A stretch of 9,516 nt of DNA, from contig DAOVTU010000068.1 in the NCBI GenBank assembly GCA_030632925.1, positions 1-9,516 on the forward strand, read 5' to 3'. A program made the position numbers and the translations under genes. The stretch comes from Candidatus Krumholzibacteriia bacterium. GTDB lineage: Bacteria; Krumholzibacteriota; Krumholzibacteriia; LZORAL124-64-63. This document shows, in pieces, positions 1-6,997 of this stretch. The notes below the pieces were generated by a model. That model was not told the DNA's origin, did no database searches, and saw only the letters and a program-made list of their open reading frames with translations. Numbering within the stretch: position 1 is the stretch's first letter; each line of letters opens with the position of its first letter.

Positions 1-65
1 ACAGACCAAACCCGCCTTGTTCCTTGTCGCACACGCATAGAGATTCCCATCCTCCAGACCATAGA

Positions 66-112
66 CCATAAACAAGAACCGGTCGCCAAACCTCCCTGGG
101 CTTGGCGACCGG
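66..112 (-). terminator. Intrinsic terminator of the LVIVD-repeat gene
   Basis: A perfect 11-bp inverted repeat (CCGGTCGCCAA at 79-89 pairing with TTGGCGACCGG at 102-112) encloses a 12-base loop. Read on the minus strand, the stem is followed by a T-rich tract (TTCTTGTTTATGG). It lies 27 bases past the stop codon of the minus-strand gene. On the plus strand the stem is followed by an A-rich tract and no T run, so it works in one direction only. The rest of bases 1-139 shows nothing beyond a trivial tandem copy of AGACCAT. Confidence 0.8.
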
Positions 113-139
113 ATCAAGAAAATCAAAAAGAGACGCGGA

Positions 140-2341
140 CTATTTGATCAACGCCATCCTCTTAGTCTCCGAATACTCCCCTGCTTCCAGGCGGTAGAAA
201 TAAGTGCCGGATGCTACTTGCCTGCCACTATCGTCTCGGCCGTTCCACACTGCTTCCTGTCGGCCCTCGGCGACGATCTCCCCACCTATCAACACCCTCA
301 CCAAACGACCGGAGACGTCGAATACACGGAGGCTCACGGTGGCCTGCCGGGGAAGATCGAAGGACAAGGTTGTCCGTGGGTTGAAGGGATTCGGATAGGC
401 AGCAAGTAGCCGAGATTTGTGCTTCGGAACCTCCCGGTTCACCGCACTCAGGTCACCACACTGCCGCCAGGCGATCTGCAACCCGCCACTCCAGTCGGCA
501 ATGAAGGCATATTTGCCAGATATCGCTAAGTCGGCACCCCCACCAGGAGTGTCCGTGGCATCCAGGATCAGGGGAGCCTCGGGTACGGACACATCTATCA
601 CAACCAGACCGGCTTCTCCATCCGTGACGTAAGCGTAATTTCCAACCACCGCGACCCCGTAGGCCGATTCCGGGGTATCTACTCCTCCGATGATCACAGG
701 GGAAGCCGGAACCGAGACGTCGATCACCTGAAGGCCGTCAGGACCATCTGCCACGTAGGCAAGATCACCGGAAACGACGACGTTGTCATAGAAATCTCCC
801 GTTTTAGCCACGGCCCCCAGGATAATTGGAGTTGCTGGTACCGAAATGTCGATGACCTGTAGAATGGATCCGTCACCCGAGACGTAGGCATAAGAACCCG
901 AAACGAAAACGTCTCTCGCCCACCCCATTGTCGCCATGGAGCCCACGAGCGAGGGAGATTCGGGCATAGAAACGTCGACAACCTGGAGTCCGGCATATCC
1001 ATTGGCCATGTAGGCGAATCCTCCGGAGACGACCAGTCCCCAAGCATAGCCTGGCGTTTCCAACGAGCCGACGATTACTGGAGCTTCAGGCACAACAATA
1101 TCGACAACCTGGAGTCCGGCAAATCCATCGGCCACGAAGGCAAGATTTCCCACAATCGCCACTCCCCAGGCCAGTGCCGGGGTATCCACCGAACCAATAA
1201 TGACGGGAGATTCAGGTATGGTGACGTCGATCACTACGAGGCCGGAATCCAATGCGGCCACATATGCATAGTTTCCCACAACTTCTACGTCGTTGGCCAT
1301 ATCCGGTATCCCCGCCGCCCCGATGATCCGTGGGGATTCTGGCACTGACGCGTCGATCAACTGCAGACCAGATTCCCCATCTGCCAGGTAGGCGTAGTCG
1401 CCGGAGACCGCTACGTTATGGACCCAGCTGAGTGTGTAAACAGCGCCTACGATCGCTGGAGAGTCAGGCACAGAAATGTCGACCACTCTCAGACCGGAAT
1501 CCACTTCTGCCAAATAGGCATAGTTTACCGCGATCGCTATAGCCACCGCTGATCTTTGTGTGTCCACCGCACCTACGATCAGTGGAGCCTCAGGCTCCGA
1601 AATGTCCACCACCTGCAGACCAGAATACCCATCTGCTACGTAGGCGTAGTTCCCGGCGACCGCTACGTCTTTGGCTGCACTTGGTGTGTACGCTGCACCT
1701 ACAATCGTTGGAGCCGCAGGCTCCGAAATGTCAATTACCCGCAGACCAGACTCCTCATCTGCTACGTAGGCGTAGTTTCCGGCAACCGCTACGCCCGAGG
1801 CATACATCGGTGTGTCCACTGCCCCCACAATCACTGGAGATTCTGGTGTCGAAATGTCAATCACTTGCAGGCCAGAATACCCGTCTGCTACGTAGGCGTA
1901 GTTCCCGGCGACCGCTACGTCAGTAGATCCGCTTGGAGTGTCTACCGCACCAACGATCACTGGAGATCCAGGCAACGTAATGTCGATCACCTGCAGACCA
2001 AACTCACCATCTGATACGTAGGCGTAGTTCCCGACGACGGCGACGTCATTGGCTGCACTTGGCATGTCCACCGCACCTACGATCGCTGGAAACTCAGGCT
2101 CTGAAATGTCTATCACCTGCAGTCCAGACTCTCCATCTGCAACGTAGGCGTAGTTGCCCGAGACGGCTACGCCATAGGCAGAACCTGGCGTGTCCACTGC
2201 TCGAGTTAAATGCAGGTAATCACTGCCATAGTCAATGCAGTCCTGCGCCGAAGCGGGCAGTACTAAGAAAGACGGAGTAGAATATATCACCAACGGAATT
2301 AGCAACAAAATAGCCGCAATGGTTCTCTTAAATGTCTGCAC
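140..2341 (-). CDS. Secreted LVIVD-repeat (beta-propeller) protein with C-terminal FlgD-like Ig domain
   Basis: Function unknown; likely an exported or surface-anchored protein. The first 32 residues are a signal peptide (basic QTFKR, hydrophobic core, ASA|Q cleavage site). Residues 47 to about 624 hold 14 tandem repeats of 42 residues (one of 43) with the consensus GAVDTP..A.DVAV.GNYAYVAD and then GLQVIDIS.PE.PVIV, the LVIVD repeat family, thought to fold as beta-propeller blades. Residues about 648-733 form a FlgD-type Ig-like domain with YPNPFNP at its start and a SGTYFYRLEAG...KRMALIK ending, a C-terminal module common on exported proteins of FCB-related bacteria and resembling sorting or anchoring domains. 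The only two cysteines, C35 and C628, bracket the repeat array. I prefer the GTG at 2341: AGGGGG sits 7 bases upstream and the signal peptide then begins properly. An ATG at 2389 in the same frame has no Shine-Dalgarno sequence and would add 16 polar residues. The gene stands alone between two terminators. Confidence 0.9.
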   Translation of the reverse strand: MQTFKRTIAAILLLIPLVIYSTPSFLVLPASAQDCIDYGSDYLHLTRAVDTPGSAYGVAVSGNYAYVADGESGLQVIDISEPEFPAIVGAVDMPSAANDVAVVGNYAYVSDGEFGLQVIDITLPGSPVIVGAVDTPSGSTDVAVAGNYAYVADGYSGLQVIDISTPESPVIVGAVDTPMYASGVAVAGNYAYVADEESGLRVIDISEPAAPTIVGAAYTPSAAKDVAVAGNYAYVADGYSGLQVVDISEPEAPLIVGAVDTQRSAVAIAIAVNYAYLAEVDSGLRVVDISVPDSPAIVGAVYTLSWVHNVAVSGDYAYLADGESGLQLIDASVPESPRIIGAAGIPDMANDVEVVGNYAYVAALDSGLVVIDVTIPESPVIIGSVDTPALAWGVAIVGNLAFVADGFAGLQVVDIVVPEAPVIVGSLETPGYAWGLVVSGGFAYMANGYAGLQVVDVSMPESPSLVGSMATMGWARDVFVSGSYAYVSGDGSILQVIDISVPATPIILGAVAKTGDFYDNVVVSGDLAYVADGPDGLQVIDVSVPASPVIIGGVDTPESAYGVAVVGNYAYVTDGEAGLVVIDVSVPEAPLILDATDTPGGGADLAISGKYAFIADWSGGLQIAWRQCGDLSAVNREVPKHKSRLLAAYPNPFNPRTTLSFDLPRQATVSLRVFDVSGRLVRVLIGGEIVAEGRQEAVWNGRDDSGRQVASGTYFYRLEAGEYSETKRMALIK
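473..2203 (-). repeat. 14 tandem 126-bp coding repeats (LVIVD units)
   Basis: The repeat array of the LVIVD gene shows as a 126-bp period in the DNA (one unit is 129 bp). Similarity is uneven. Units 1-5 (about 1574-2203) are close to one another at base level, with the block CTACGTAGGCGTAGTT recurring at fixed spacing. Units 8-14 (about 473-1135) have diverged more. Units 3 and 5 match at 48 of 49 bases (1621-1669 against 1873-1921, exactly two periods apart). This pattern fits recent duplication or gene conversion within the first units. Confidence 0.9.
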
Positions 2342-2348
2342 GTGTTTT

Positions 2349-2354
2349 CCCCCT
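2349..2354 (-). promoter_or_regulatory. Shine-Dalgarno sequence that sets the GTG start of the LVIVD gene
   Basis: On the minus strand AGGGGG lies 7 bases before the GTG at 2341-2339. The upstream in-frame ATG at 2389 is preceded by AATCGTTTCCGCA, which has no ribosome-binding motif. This decides in favour of the shorter 733-residue protein. Confidence 0.65.
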
Positions 2355-2420
2355 GTTTCTCCAATAGATTCCGTTCGCGTCGGAGCCATTGCGGAAACGA
2401 TTGGTTCAGCTTAGCACAAA

Positions 2421-2474
2421 TGGATGTCCAATATCATTTTCGTTTGCGCATTCGCTGATCTCCCTGGACATCCA
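2421..2474. repeat. Pair of inverted 10-bp sites TGGATGTCCA / TGGACATCCA
   Basis: TGGATGTCCA at 2421-2430 and its exact reverse complement TGGACATCCA at 2465-2474 are separated by 34 bases. Each site is itself a TGGA-N2-TCCA dyad. They lie 80 to 133 bases upstream of the preferred start of the LVIVD gene, where an operator pair or a leader-RNA stem would be plausible. No regulator is identified, so the role is inferred from position and symmetry only. Confidence 0.4.
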
Positions 2475-2744
2475 AATTGCGACCGAGGTCGTCATGCCCT
2501 AGTCCCTCGTTAACAGCCCTCCCAACTCTACGGAATTGATCTAGGCACTAGGCCGGTCGGTTGCACGACAAGTGCCAGCTGTGAAGACTTAGGCTAAAAA
2601 CCGGAATTCAATAGAGACACTGGGAGTTAACGGCAGTCGGTTGGTTGAATCTTGGAATTTCTGAGAACCCAATAGTGTGGTAAACCACTCTTCACTGTTT
2701 GATATTAGTAACATTGTCAGTGACGGCGTAAGCGGTTATAGCGG

Positions 2745-2770
2745 TAAAAAACAGACCCCGTCGGCCTGTT
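2745..2770 (-). terminator. Second terminator-like hairpin downstream of the S9 peptidase gene
   Basis: On the minus strand AACAGGCC and GGTCTGTT form an 8-bp stem with one G-U pair and a 5-base loop (bases 2770 to 2750), and the T run continues to 2745. The plus-strand version has an A-C mismatch and no T run, so the signal points to minus-strand transcription. It lies about 130 bases past the peptidase stop and may back up the first terminator or end a short transcript. Confidence 0.5.
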
Positions 2771-2841
2771 AAAACCCCTCTACTATTTTCTAGAAAAAAA
2801 CTTGGCTCCCCGGACTAGACGGGAAATCTCCTCCCCCCTTC

Positions 2842-2878
2842 AAAAAAAAGCCCGGCCAGGAACAAATCCCAACCGGGC
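2842..2878 (-). terminator. Intrinsic terminator of the S9 peptidase gene
   Basis: On the minus strand GCCCGG (2878-2873) pairs with CCGGGC (2855-2850), and eight T residues follow at once (2849-2842). The inner sequence GGGA...TTCC can add further pairing. The hairpin begins 23 bases after the TGA stop of the peptidase gene. This is the canonical arrangement of a Rho-independent terminator. Confidence 0.88.
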
Positions 2879-2900
2879 CACAATCACAGATCACCAGGGA

Positions 2901-4976
2901 TCATTCGCCGGTATCCGCCTCCAACTCCACCGAATTCACATCCACCGTAATCTCATCCAACCGCGCCTGGGTTTCGCTGTTCACATCTTCCTGATACCGA
3001 CCACCCAATTGTTTGGCCAGGAACTTCTCCATCGCCACGGCCAAAGCCTTGCGGTTGTTCGGAGCGCGGAACCCGTGCCCTTCATCAGGGGCCACCACGT
3101 ACTCCACCTCTTTGCCCTTCTGCCGCAAAGCCACCACGATCTGGTCCGACTCGTGCTGCTTCACGCGAGGATCATTGGCCCCGTGCACCACCAGCAACGG
3201 CGCCTTGATCTGGTCGCAATGGAACAGCGGCGAACGCGCGATCAATTCCGTCTTGTCGCCTTCGACATCCGGGTTGCCGACCTTCTTGTACCACGATCCC
3301 TCCAAGAAGGGCTTCCAGTACTCGGGGAAACTTTCGATCAACGTGATCAGGTTGCTCGGCCCCACATAGGGGATGCCGCAGGCGTACACATCAGGCGTGA
3401 AAGTCACACCGGCCAAGGTCGCGTAGCCGCCATAGCTGCCACCGAAGATGCCCACCTTGTCCGCATCCGAGTAGCCCTCGTCGATCAACCACTGCACCGC
3501 GTCGGTCACGTCGTGCTGCATGGCGCCGGTGCCCCATTCGCGGTTGCCGGCGTTGGTGTATTTTTTGCCGTAACCGGTGCTGCTGCGGTAGTTCACCTGC
3601 ATCACGGCATAACCGCGATTGGCCAGGAACTGGCAGTAGGGTTCGTAGCCCCAGAAGTCGCGTGCCCACGGGCCGCCGTGAATGTACATCACCGTCGGCA
3701 GGTTCTTGGCCTCCACGCCACGGGGCAAGGTCAGGTAACCGTGAATTTTCATGCCGTCGCGGGCCTCGAAGCTCACGGGCTTCATGTGGGCCAGGTGCTC
3801 ACTGGGCAATTCAGGACGTGAGCGGTATTGCAAGGCGCTCTTGCCTGTCTCTGCGCTGTACAAATAGACCGAGCCCGGATCCACATCGCTGCTCACCGAT
3901 ACCAGAACCCGGCTCATGTCATTGCTCATGCTGTTGACGCCGATTTCGCCGTCAGGCAGGCTGGCTTCCAGGTTCTTCCAGAGCTTCTTGGCTTCTGCCG
4001 TTTTGGGGTACACCCGCGCGCGGTCCCCCACATAGAACGTGGCCAGCAATTCGTCGGTTTCCGGATGGAAAGCCGCGCCGGCGATGTCCACTTCGTTTTC
4101 TGGATCCTTCTCCACCAGCGTGAAGGCCCCGGTTTCAATGTCCATGAGCATCAGTTGCTGCAGATCGACATCGCCACGGTTGGTCTGCACATAACACTGT
4201 TTGCCGTTGGGATGGAAGCCGGCCGGAAACATATCCTCTTCATAGGTCGAAGTGGCCAACTGGTGCAGGCCCTGCATGTCCACCCGCAACAACTCAGCAC
4301 CGCCGCCAGTTATGGGGCGATAGGCAAGCCGCAGCTCGCCCATGTTGTCGAATACCCAAAAGCCCACGCCTTCATCGTTTTTTCGCAACAGGGTGCGTTC
4401 GCCGGTATTGATGTCCACGCGATAGATATCATGGTAGCTGGGATCGCGGTCGTTCAGGCCGACCATCATGGTGCCGGGCGCATTCTTGGGCACCGACAGA
4501 ATTTGCGCACGCACACCATCGACAGGTGTCAGGTCACGGGCGGTCGGTACGCCGGTCTCGGCATCGGTTTTTGCACTGGGATTCACGGCCCAGACATGGA
4601 AGTTCTCGTCGCCTTCCTTGTCCTGCACGTACAGCAGGTACTTGCTGTCGCGGCTCCAGAAATATCCCGGCACCGGGCGCTTGTCCGCCGTCACGGGTTG
4701 GGCTGCGTCGAAAGGTTCGTCGGCGCCCTTGACCCAGATGTTGCGCGCGCCGTTGTAAGGCTTCATGAAGCTCATCCACTGGCCATCGGGCGACAGTTGG
4801 GAGCCGCTGATTTCGGGATCGCCAAAAAACAGCTCGCGGTCCAGGAGCGGTGCGGGCGTCATGGCGATGGCTTCCTGTTCAGCAGACTGCTTATCGCCAG
4901 AGTCGCAGCCGATCAAGGCCAATAACGTCATCAACACGATTGCGATCGAAAATCGTCTCGTCACTTTTCCGTGCAT
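2901..4976 (-). CDS. S9 family peptidase lipoprotein (prolyl oligopeptidase / acylaminoacyl-peptidase type)
   Basis: Serine peptidase expected to cut short peptides or remove blocked N-terminal residues outside the cytoplasm. Residues 1-23 form a lipoprotein signal peptide with lipobox LIGC, lipid-modified at Cys24. Residues about 45-390 contain WD40-like propeller repeats (for example SPDGQWMSF, WSRDSKYLLYV). Residues about 395-655 are the alpha/beta-hydrolase domain: HGGPW at 433-437 (oxyanion-hole region), nucleophile Ser514 in GGSYGG, Asp602 in GANDPRV, and His634 in DEGHGF. All triad residues are present, so it should be active. The length of 691 residues is normal for the family. A polar acidic tail of about 35 residues follows the catalytic domain. 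The ATG start is supported by GAGGAG 7 bases upstream. Asp25 follows the lipidated Cys; in E. coli this favours inner-membrane retention, but the rule may not hold in this lineage. The gene is divergent from the efflux operon and looks like a single transcription unit. Exact substrate unknown. Confidence 0.93.
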   Translation of the reverse strand: MHGKVTRRFSIAIVLMTLLALIGCDSGDKQSAEQEAIAMTPAPLLDRELFFGDPEISGSQLSPDGQWMSFMKPYNGARNIWVKGADEPFDAAQPVTADKRPVPGYFWSRDSKYLLYVQDKEGDENFHVWAVNPSAKTDAETGVPTARDLTPVDGVRAQILSVPKNAPGTMMVGLNDRDPSYHDIYRVDINTGERTLLRKNDEGVGFWVFDNMGELRLAYRPITGGGAELLRVDMQGLHQLATSTYEEDMFPAGFHPNGKQCYVQTNRGDVDLQQLMLMDIETGAFTLVEKDPENEVDIAGAAFHPETDELLATFYVGDRARVYPKTAEAKKLWKNLEASLPDGEIGVNSMSNDMSRVLVSVSSDVDPGSVYLYSAETGKSALQYRSRPELPSEHLAHMKPVSFEARDGMKIHGYLTLPRGVEAKNLPTVMYIHGGPWARDFWGYEPYCQFLANRGYAVMQVNYRSSTGYGKKYTNAGNREWGTGAMQHDVTDAVQWLIDEGYSDADKVGIFGGSYGGYATLAGVTFTPDVYACGIPYVGPSNLITLIESFPEYWKPFLEGSWYKKVGNPDVEGDKTELIARSPLFHCDQIKAPLLVVHGANDPRVKQHESDQIVVALRQKGKEVEYVVAPDEGHGFRAPNNRKALAVAMEKFLAKQLGGRYQEDVNSETQARLDEITVDVNSVELEADTGE

Positions 4977-5169
4977 TTCGGGGCTCCTCGCTGGAGATAT
5001 GTAAAATAGGGGCGAAAAATCTACGGCAACGAGCCCTGGAAGGTTTCAATTACCGGGATTTAAACCAGCTCCTCCACCAGCATTCTTTCGTATTTCGAAA
5101 TTTTATCGTCAGAAACTCTTGATTCTTTGCCCCACAAGTATTCTCCTGCAATATGAGGGTCGCCATTCC

Positions 5170-5198
5170 TTGACCTTTCCCAGAGAGAGTACTATCAT
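5170..5198 (+). promoter_or_regulatory. Sigma70-type promoter of the efflux operon
   Basis: TTGACC (5170-5175, 5 of 6 to consensus) and TATCAT (5193-5198, 5 of 6) are separated by the ideal 17 bases. Transcription would start near 5205, giving a leader of about 90 bases before the first gene. An 8-base palindrome TAATATTA at 5211-5218 sits just after the predicted start, where a repressor could bind; that role is a guess. Confidence 0.65.
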
Positions 5199-5260
5199 AT
5201 GCCGAGTAAATAATATTAACATATACGCAACTATACAGAAAACGAGTTGCGGGTACGGTT

Positions 5261-5288
5261 GCCGGGAAAACCCCGGCCCTCAGGAGGG
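5261..5288 (+). promoter_or_regulatory. Leader hairpins at the ribosome-binding site of the first operon gene
   Basis: GCCGGG (5261-5266) and CCCGGC (5272-5277) form a 6-bp stem with loop AAAAC directly before the AGGAGGG Shine-Dalgarno sequence (5282-5288). A second small pairing, CCCT (5277-5280) with AGGG (5285-5288), would cover that sequence and shares base 5277 with the first stem. The layout could tune translation of the downstream gene, but no known riboswitch or attenuator class is recognised. Confidence 0.35.
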
Positions 5289-5294
5289 AAGCAA

Positions 5295-5501
5295 ATGACT
5301 GTCAATCGAGTCCTGCATATCGTGGCCGGCGCCTTCATTTTGATCAGCTTGGCCCTGGCGCACTACGTCAGCCCGAAGTGGCTGTATTTCACCGCCTTTG
5401 TTGGCGTAAACCTCTTCCAGAGTGGCTTTTCCAATTGGTGCCTGATGGCCAACATTCTCAAGAAACTGGGTGTTCCGGAGACCGCTGGTCCGGCCCGATA
5501 A
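5295..5501 (+). CDS. Small two-helix membrane protein, DUF2892 / YgaP transmembrane family
   Basis: A 68-residue inner-membrane protein. Hydrophobic segments lie at about residues 6-24 (VLHIVAGAFILISLALAHY) and 29-46, linked by a short SPK turn. The ending (FQSGFSNWC.MANILKKLGV) matches the DUF2892 family, also found as the membrane tail of rhodanese YgaP. From memory the family usually has Cys-Pro at this point; here Cys49 is followed by Leu. The biochemical role of stand-alone members is not known. An ATG further upstream in frame (5247) would add 16 residues, but the ATG at 5295 has AGGAGGG 6 bases before it, so I chose that. The gene is first in the operon and ends 30 bases before the TolC-type gene, suggesting a role linked to the pump or to membrane stress. 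Confidence 0.85.
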   Translation: MTVNRVLHIVAGAFILISLALAHYVSPKWLYFTAFVGVNLFQSGFSNWCLMANILKKLGVPETAGPAR

Positions 5502-5531
5502 CCTCAGAATAATTTCAGGGAAGGTCGATTC

Positions 5532-6980
5532 ATGAACCGCACTGTTTATATTCACCGCATCCTGCTGGTCCTGACAGCGCTTTTTCTGCTGCCCGCCACT
5601 GTGCTGGCCCAGGAAGCCGCCTCGGTCGACTCCAGTTGGGTCCACCTCGGGGAAGTCTCGCAGGACACTCTTTATGTGACCCGCACCAATGTCGTTGCGC
5701 TGGCGTTGCGGCAGAACGAAATGCTGGCTGCCTCCGGCGCGATGACAGAAGCCGCAGCCGCCGATGCCCAGGGCGCCTGGCGGGCCTTTCTGCCCCAGGT
5801 GTCGATCAACGAGTTCTTTTTGCGCTCGGACGACGCCCTGATGAGCTTCGGCTACAAGCTGCAGAACCGCACAGCCACGCAGGCGGATTTTAATCCCGTC
5901 CTGCTGAACAACCCCGGCGAGACGAACAACTTCATCACGCGTTTCCAGGCCCTGATGCCGATCTTCAACGGTGGCAGTGGCATCAACGGCAAGAAGGCGG
6001 CCAACGCCATGGGCCGGGCCGCCGAGCACCAGCACGTGCGCGCCGAAGAGACCGTGCGCTACAATGCCATCCAGGCCTTTGAGGGTTTGGCCCTCGCCGA
6101 AGCCTATGAAAAGGTGATGGAAGCGGCGGTGAAGTCAGCGGCCGGGCATGTGCGTCAGGCCCAGTCCATGGTCAACAACGAGATGGCCACCGAGGCTGAC
6201 CTGTTGCAAGCCAAGGTCTACCTCAGTGGACTGCAGCAACAGCTGATCCAGGTGCGCAACATGATGGCTATTGCCGGTGAGAACATCAAACTGCTGACAG
6301 CCGTCGACACACATCTGCCTATCGCGGCCAATCTGCAGGCCGATGCGGCCAACGAATTGTTGCTGCACGGGCGCTTTGACCTTGCTGCAGCCGGCAATCG
6401 CAGCGACATCATGGCCCGGCGCGAGCAGGCCAACGCGGCCGGCAACATGGTTGGCGTGGCCACTGGATCAATGCTGCCCCACATCAACATGAGCGTGCAG
6501 CGCGACCTCTACAGCATGGACAACCTGTTCGGCAGTGACGCCAAGAGCTGGAGCCTGGGGGTATACGCCACCTGGGACGTATTCAGTGGCATGCAGAACA
6601 TCGGTGCGATCAAGAAGGCCAAGGCCCAGAAACGGGCCGCCGAACACATGGTCGATTTCGAGACGCGGCAGGCGAAGGTGCAAGCCACCGAAGCCTTGCT
6701 GACGGCCAAGGCCGCCCATGAAAAAGTCGTCGTGGCCCAGGATGCGGTGGATGCCGCCCGCGAAGGCCTGCGCATCGTGACCAATCAGTACCGCGAGGGG
6801 CTGGCCAGCATGGTCAACCTGCTCGACACCCAGGCTGCCGCCATCATGGCTGAAGGCAACCTGGTCCAGGCCCGGCACGACTATCAGGTCGGCCTGGCCA
6901 GCCTTGAATTTGCCGGGGCCGAACGCCTCGAGAATGCCTCTGCTGCAAGCACCACCCCGAATCCGGACCAAGACCGGTAA
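5532..6980 (+). CDS. TolC family outer-membrane efflux channel
   Basis: Outer-membrane component of the tripartite pump, which should form a trimeric beta-barrel plus alpha-helical tunnel reaching into the periplasm. Residues 1-26 form a signal peptide (hydrophobic core, VLA|Q). The mature protein has the two-part OEP layout of long Ala/Gln-rich helices broken by short strand regions: first half about 50-260, including FGYKLQNR and LMPIFNGG, where barrel strands are expected; second half about 280-465, including SWSLGVYATWDVFSG and ending with the REGLASMVNLLDTQAA helix. The length of 482 residues is close to that of E. coli TolC (493). AGGGAAGG lies 7 bases before the ATG. It is followed after 17 bases by the adaptor gene, as expected for one operon. 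The tail after about residue 468 is short and polar. Confidence 0.93.
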   Translation: MNRTVYIHRILLVLTALFLLPATVLAQEAASVDSSWVHLGEVSQDTLYVTRTNVVALALRQNEMLAASGAMTEAAAADAQGAWRAFLPQVSINEFFLRSDDALMSFGYKLQNRTATQADFNPVLLNNPGETNNFITRFQALMPIFNGGSGINGKKAANAMGRAAEHQHVRAEETVRYNAIQAFEGLALAEAYEKVMEAAVKSAAGHVRQAQSMVNNEMATEADLLQAKVYLSGLQQQLIQVRNMMAIAGENIKLLTAVDTHLPIAANLQADAANELLLHGRFDLAAAGNRSDIMARREQANAAGNMVGVATGSMLPHINMSVQRDLYSMDNLFGSDAKSWSLGVYATWDVFSGMQNIGAIKKAKAQKRAAEHMVDFETRQAKVQATEALLTAKAAHEKVVVAQDAVDAAREGLRIVTNQYREGLASMVNLLDTQAAAIMAEGNLVQARHDYQVGLASLEFAGAERLENASAASTTPNPDQDR

Positions 6981-6997
6981 CAGGAGGACCGATTTCC

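Larger units (their letters stand above)
2390..2841. other. Long intergenic region between the S9 peptidase and LVIVD genes
   Basis: No convincing gene is present. The region must hold the promoter of the minus-strand LVIVD gene, but I could not pick a -35/-10 pair with confidence. Structures seen are a second terminator-like hairpin (2745-2770), a 12-base palindrome TTTTCTAGAAAA (2786-2797), a short inverted repeat GTGGT-AA-ACCAC (2677-2688), an inverted repeat CGACC-GA-GGTCG (2480-2491), and a pair of TGGA-N2-TCCA sites (2421-2430 and 2465-2474). A 29-codon minus-strand ORF (2406-2495) has a possible ribosome-binding site but is too short to call. Confidence 0.6.
4977..5294. other. Divergent intergenic region between the S9 peptidase gene and the efflux operon
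   Basis: This 318-base A+T-richer stretch separates oppositely directed genes and contains no supported gene. It carries the sigma70-like promoter of the plus-strand operon, a leader hairpin just before the first Shine-Dalgarno sequence, and palindromes ATTTCGAAAT (5092-5101) and TAATATTA (5211-5218). For the minus-strand peptidase only a weak candidate is visible: TTGCCG (5029-5024) and TATTTT (5008-5003) with a short 15-base spacer. Confidence 0.6.

Noticed and set aside
56..69. Tandem AGACCAT copies near the left edge
   Set aside because: Only two 7-base copies; too little to call a functional repeat.
473..2203. Regularly spaced near-identical blocks that could suggest a CRISPR-like array
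   Set aside because: The 126-bp period is an exact multiple of three, stays in one long reading frame, and encodes LVIVD units; there are no spacer-repeat boundaries and no cas genes.
1556..2280. Plus-strand repetitive open frames opposite the LVIVD repeats
   Set aside because: Their internal periodicity simply mirrors the 126-bp repeats of the real minus-strand gene; the products are Arg/Cys/His-rich without a fold signature.
3828..4925. Long plus-strand open frame (365 codons) opposite the S9 peptidase gene, and a similar one at 2802-3821
   Set aside because: They lie fully antisense to a clear peptidase with an intact catalytic triad, have His/Arg-rich compositions typical of reverse-frame shadows in GC-rich genes, and lack recognisable domains.
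5003..5029. TTGCCG / TATTTT pair as a minus-strand promoter of the peptidase gene
   Set aside because: The 15-base spacer is too short and each box is only a partial match, so it was not listed as a feature.
5092..5101. Perfect 10-base palindrome ATTTCGAAAT in the divergent region
   Set aside because: It is short, A+T-rich and single-copy in the window, and it is not placed relative to either promoter in a way that supports an operator.
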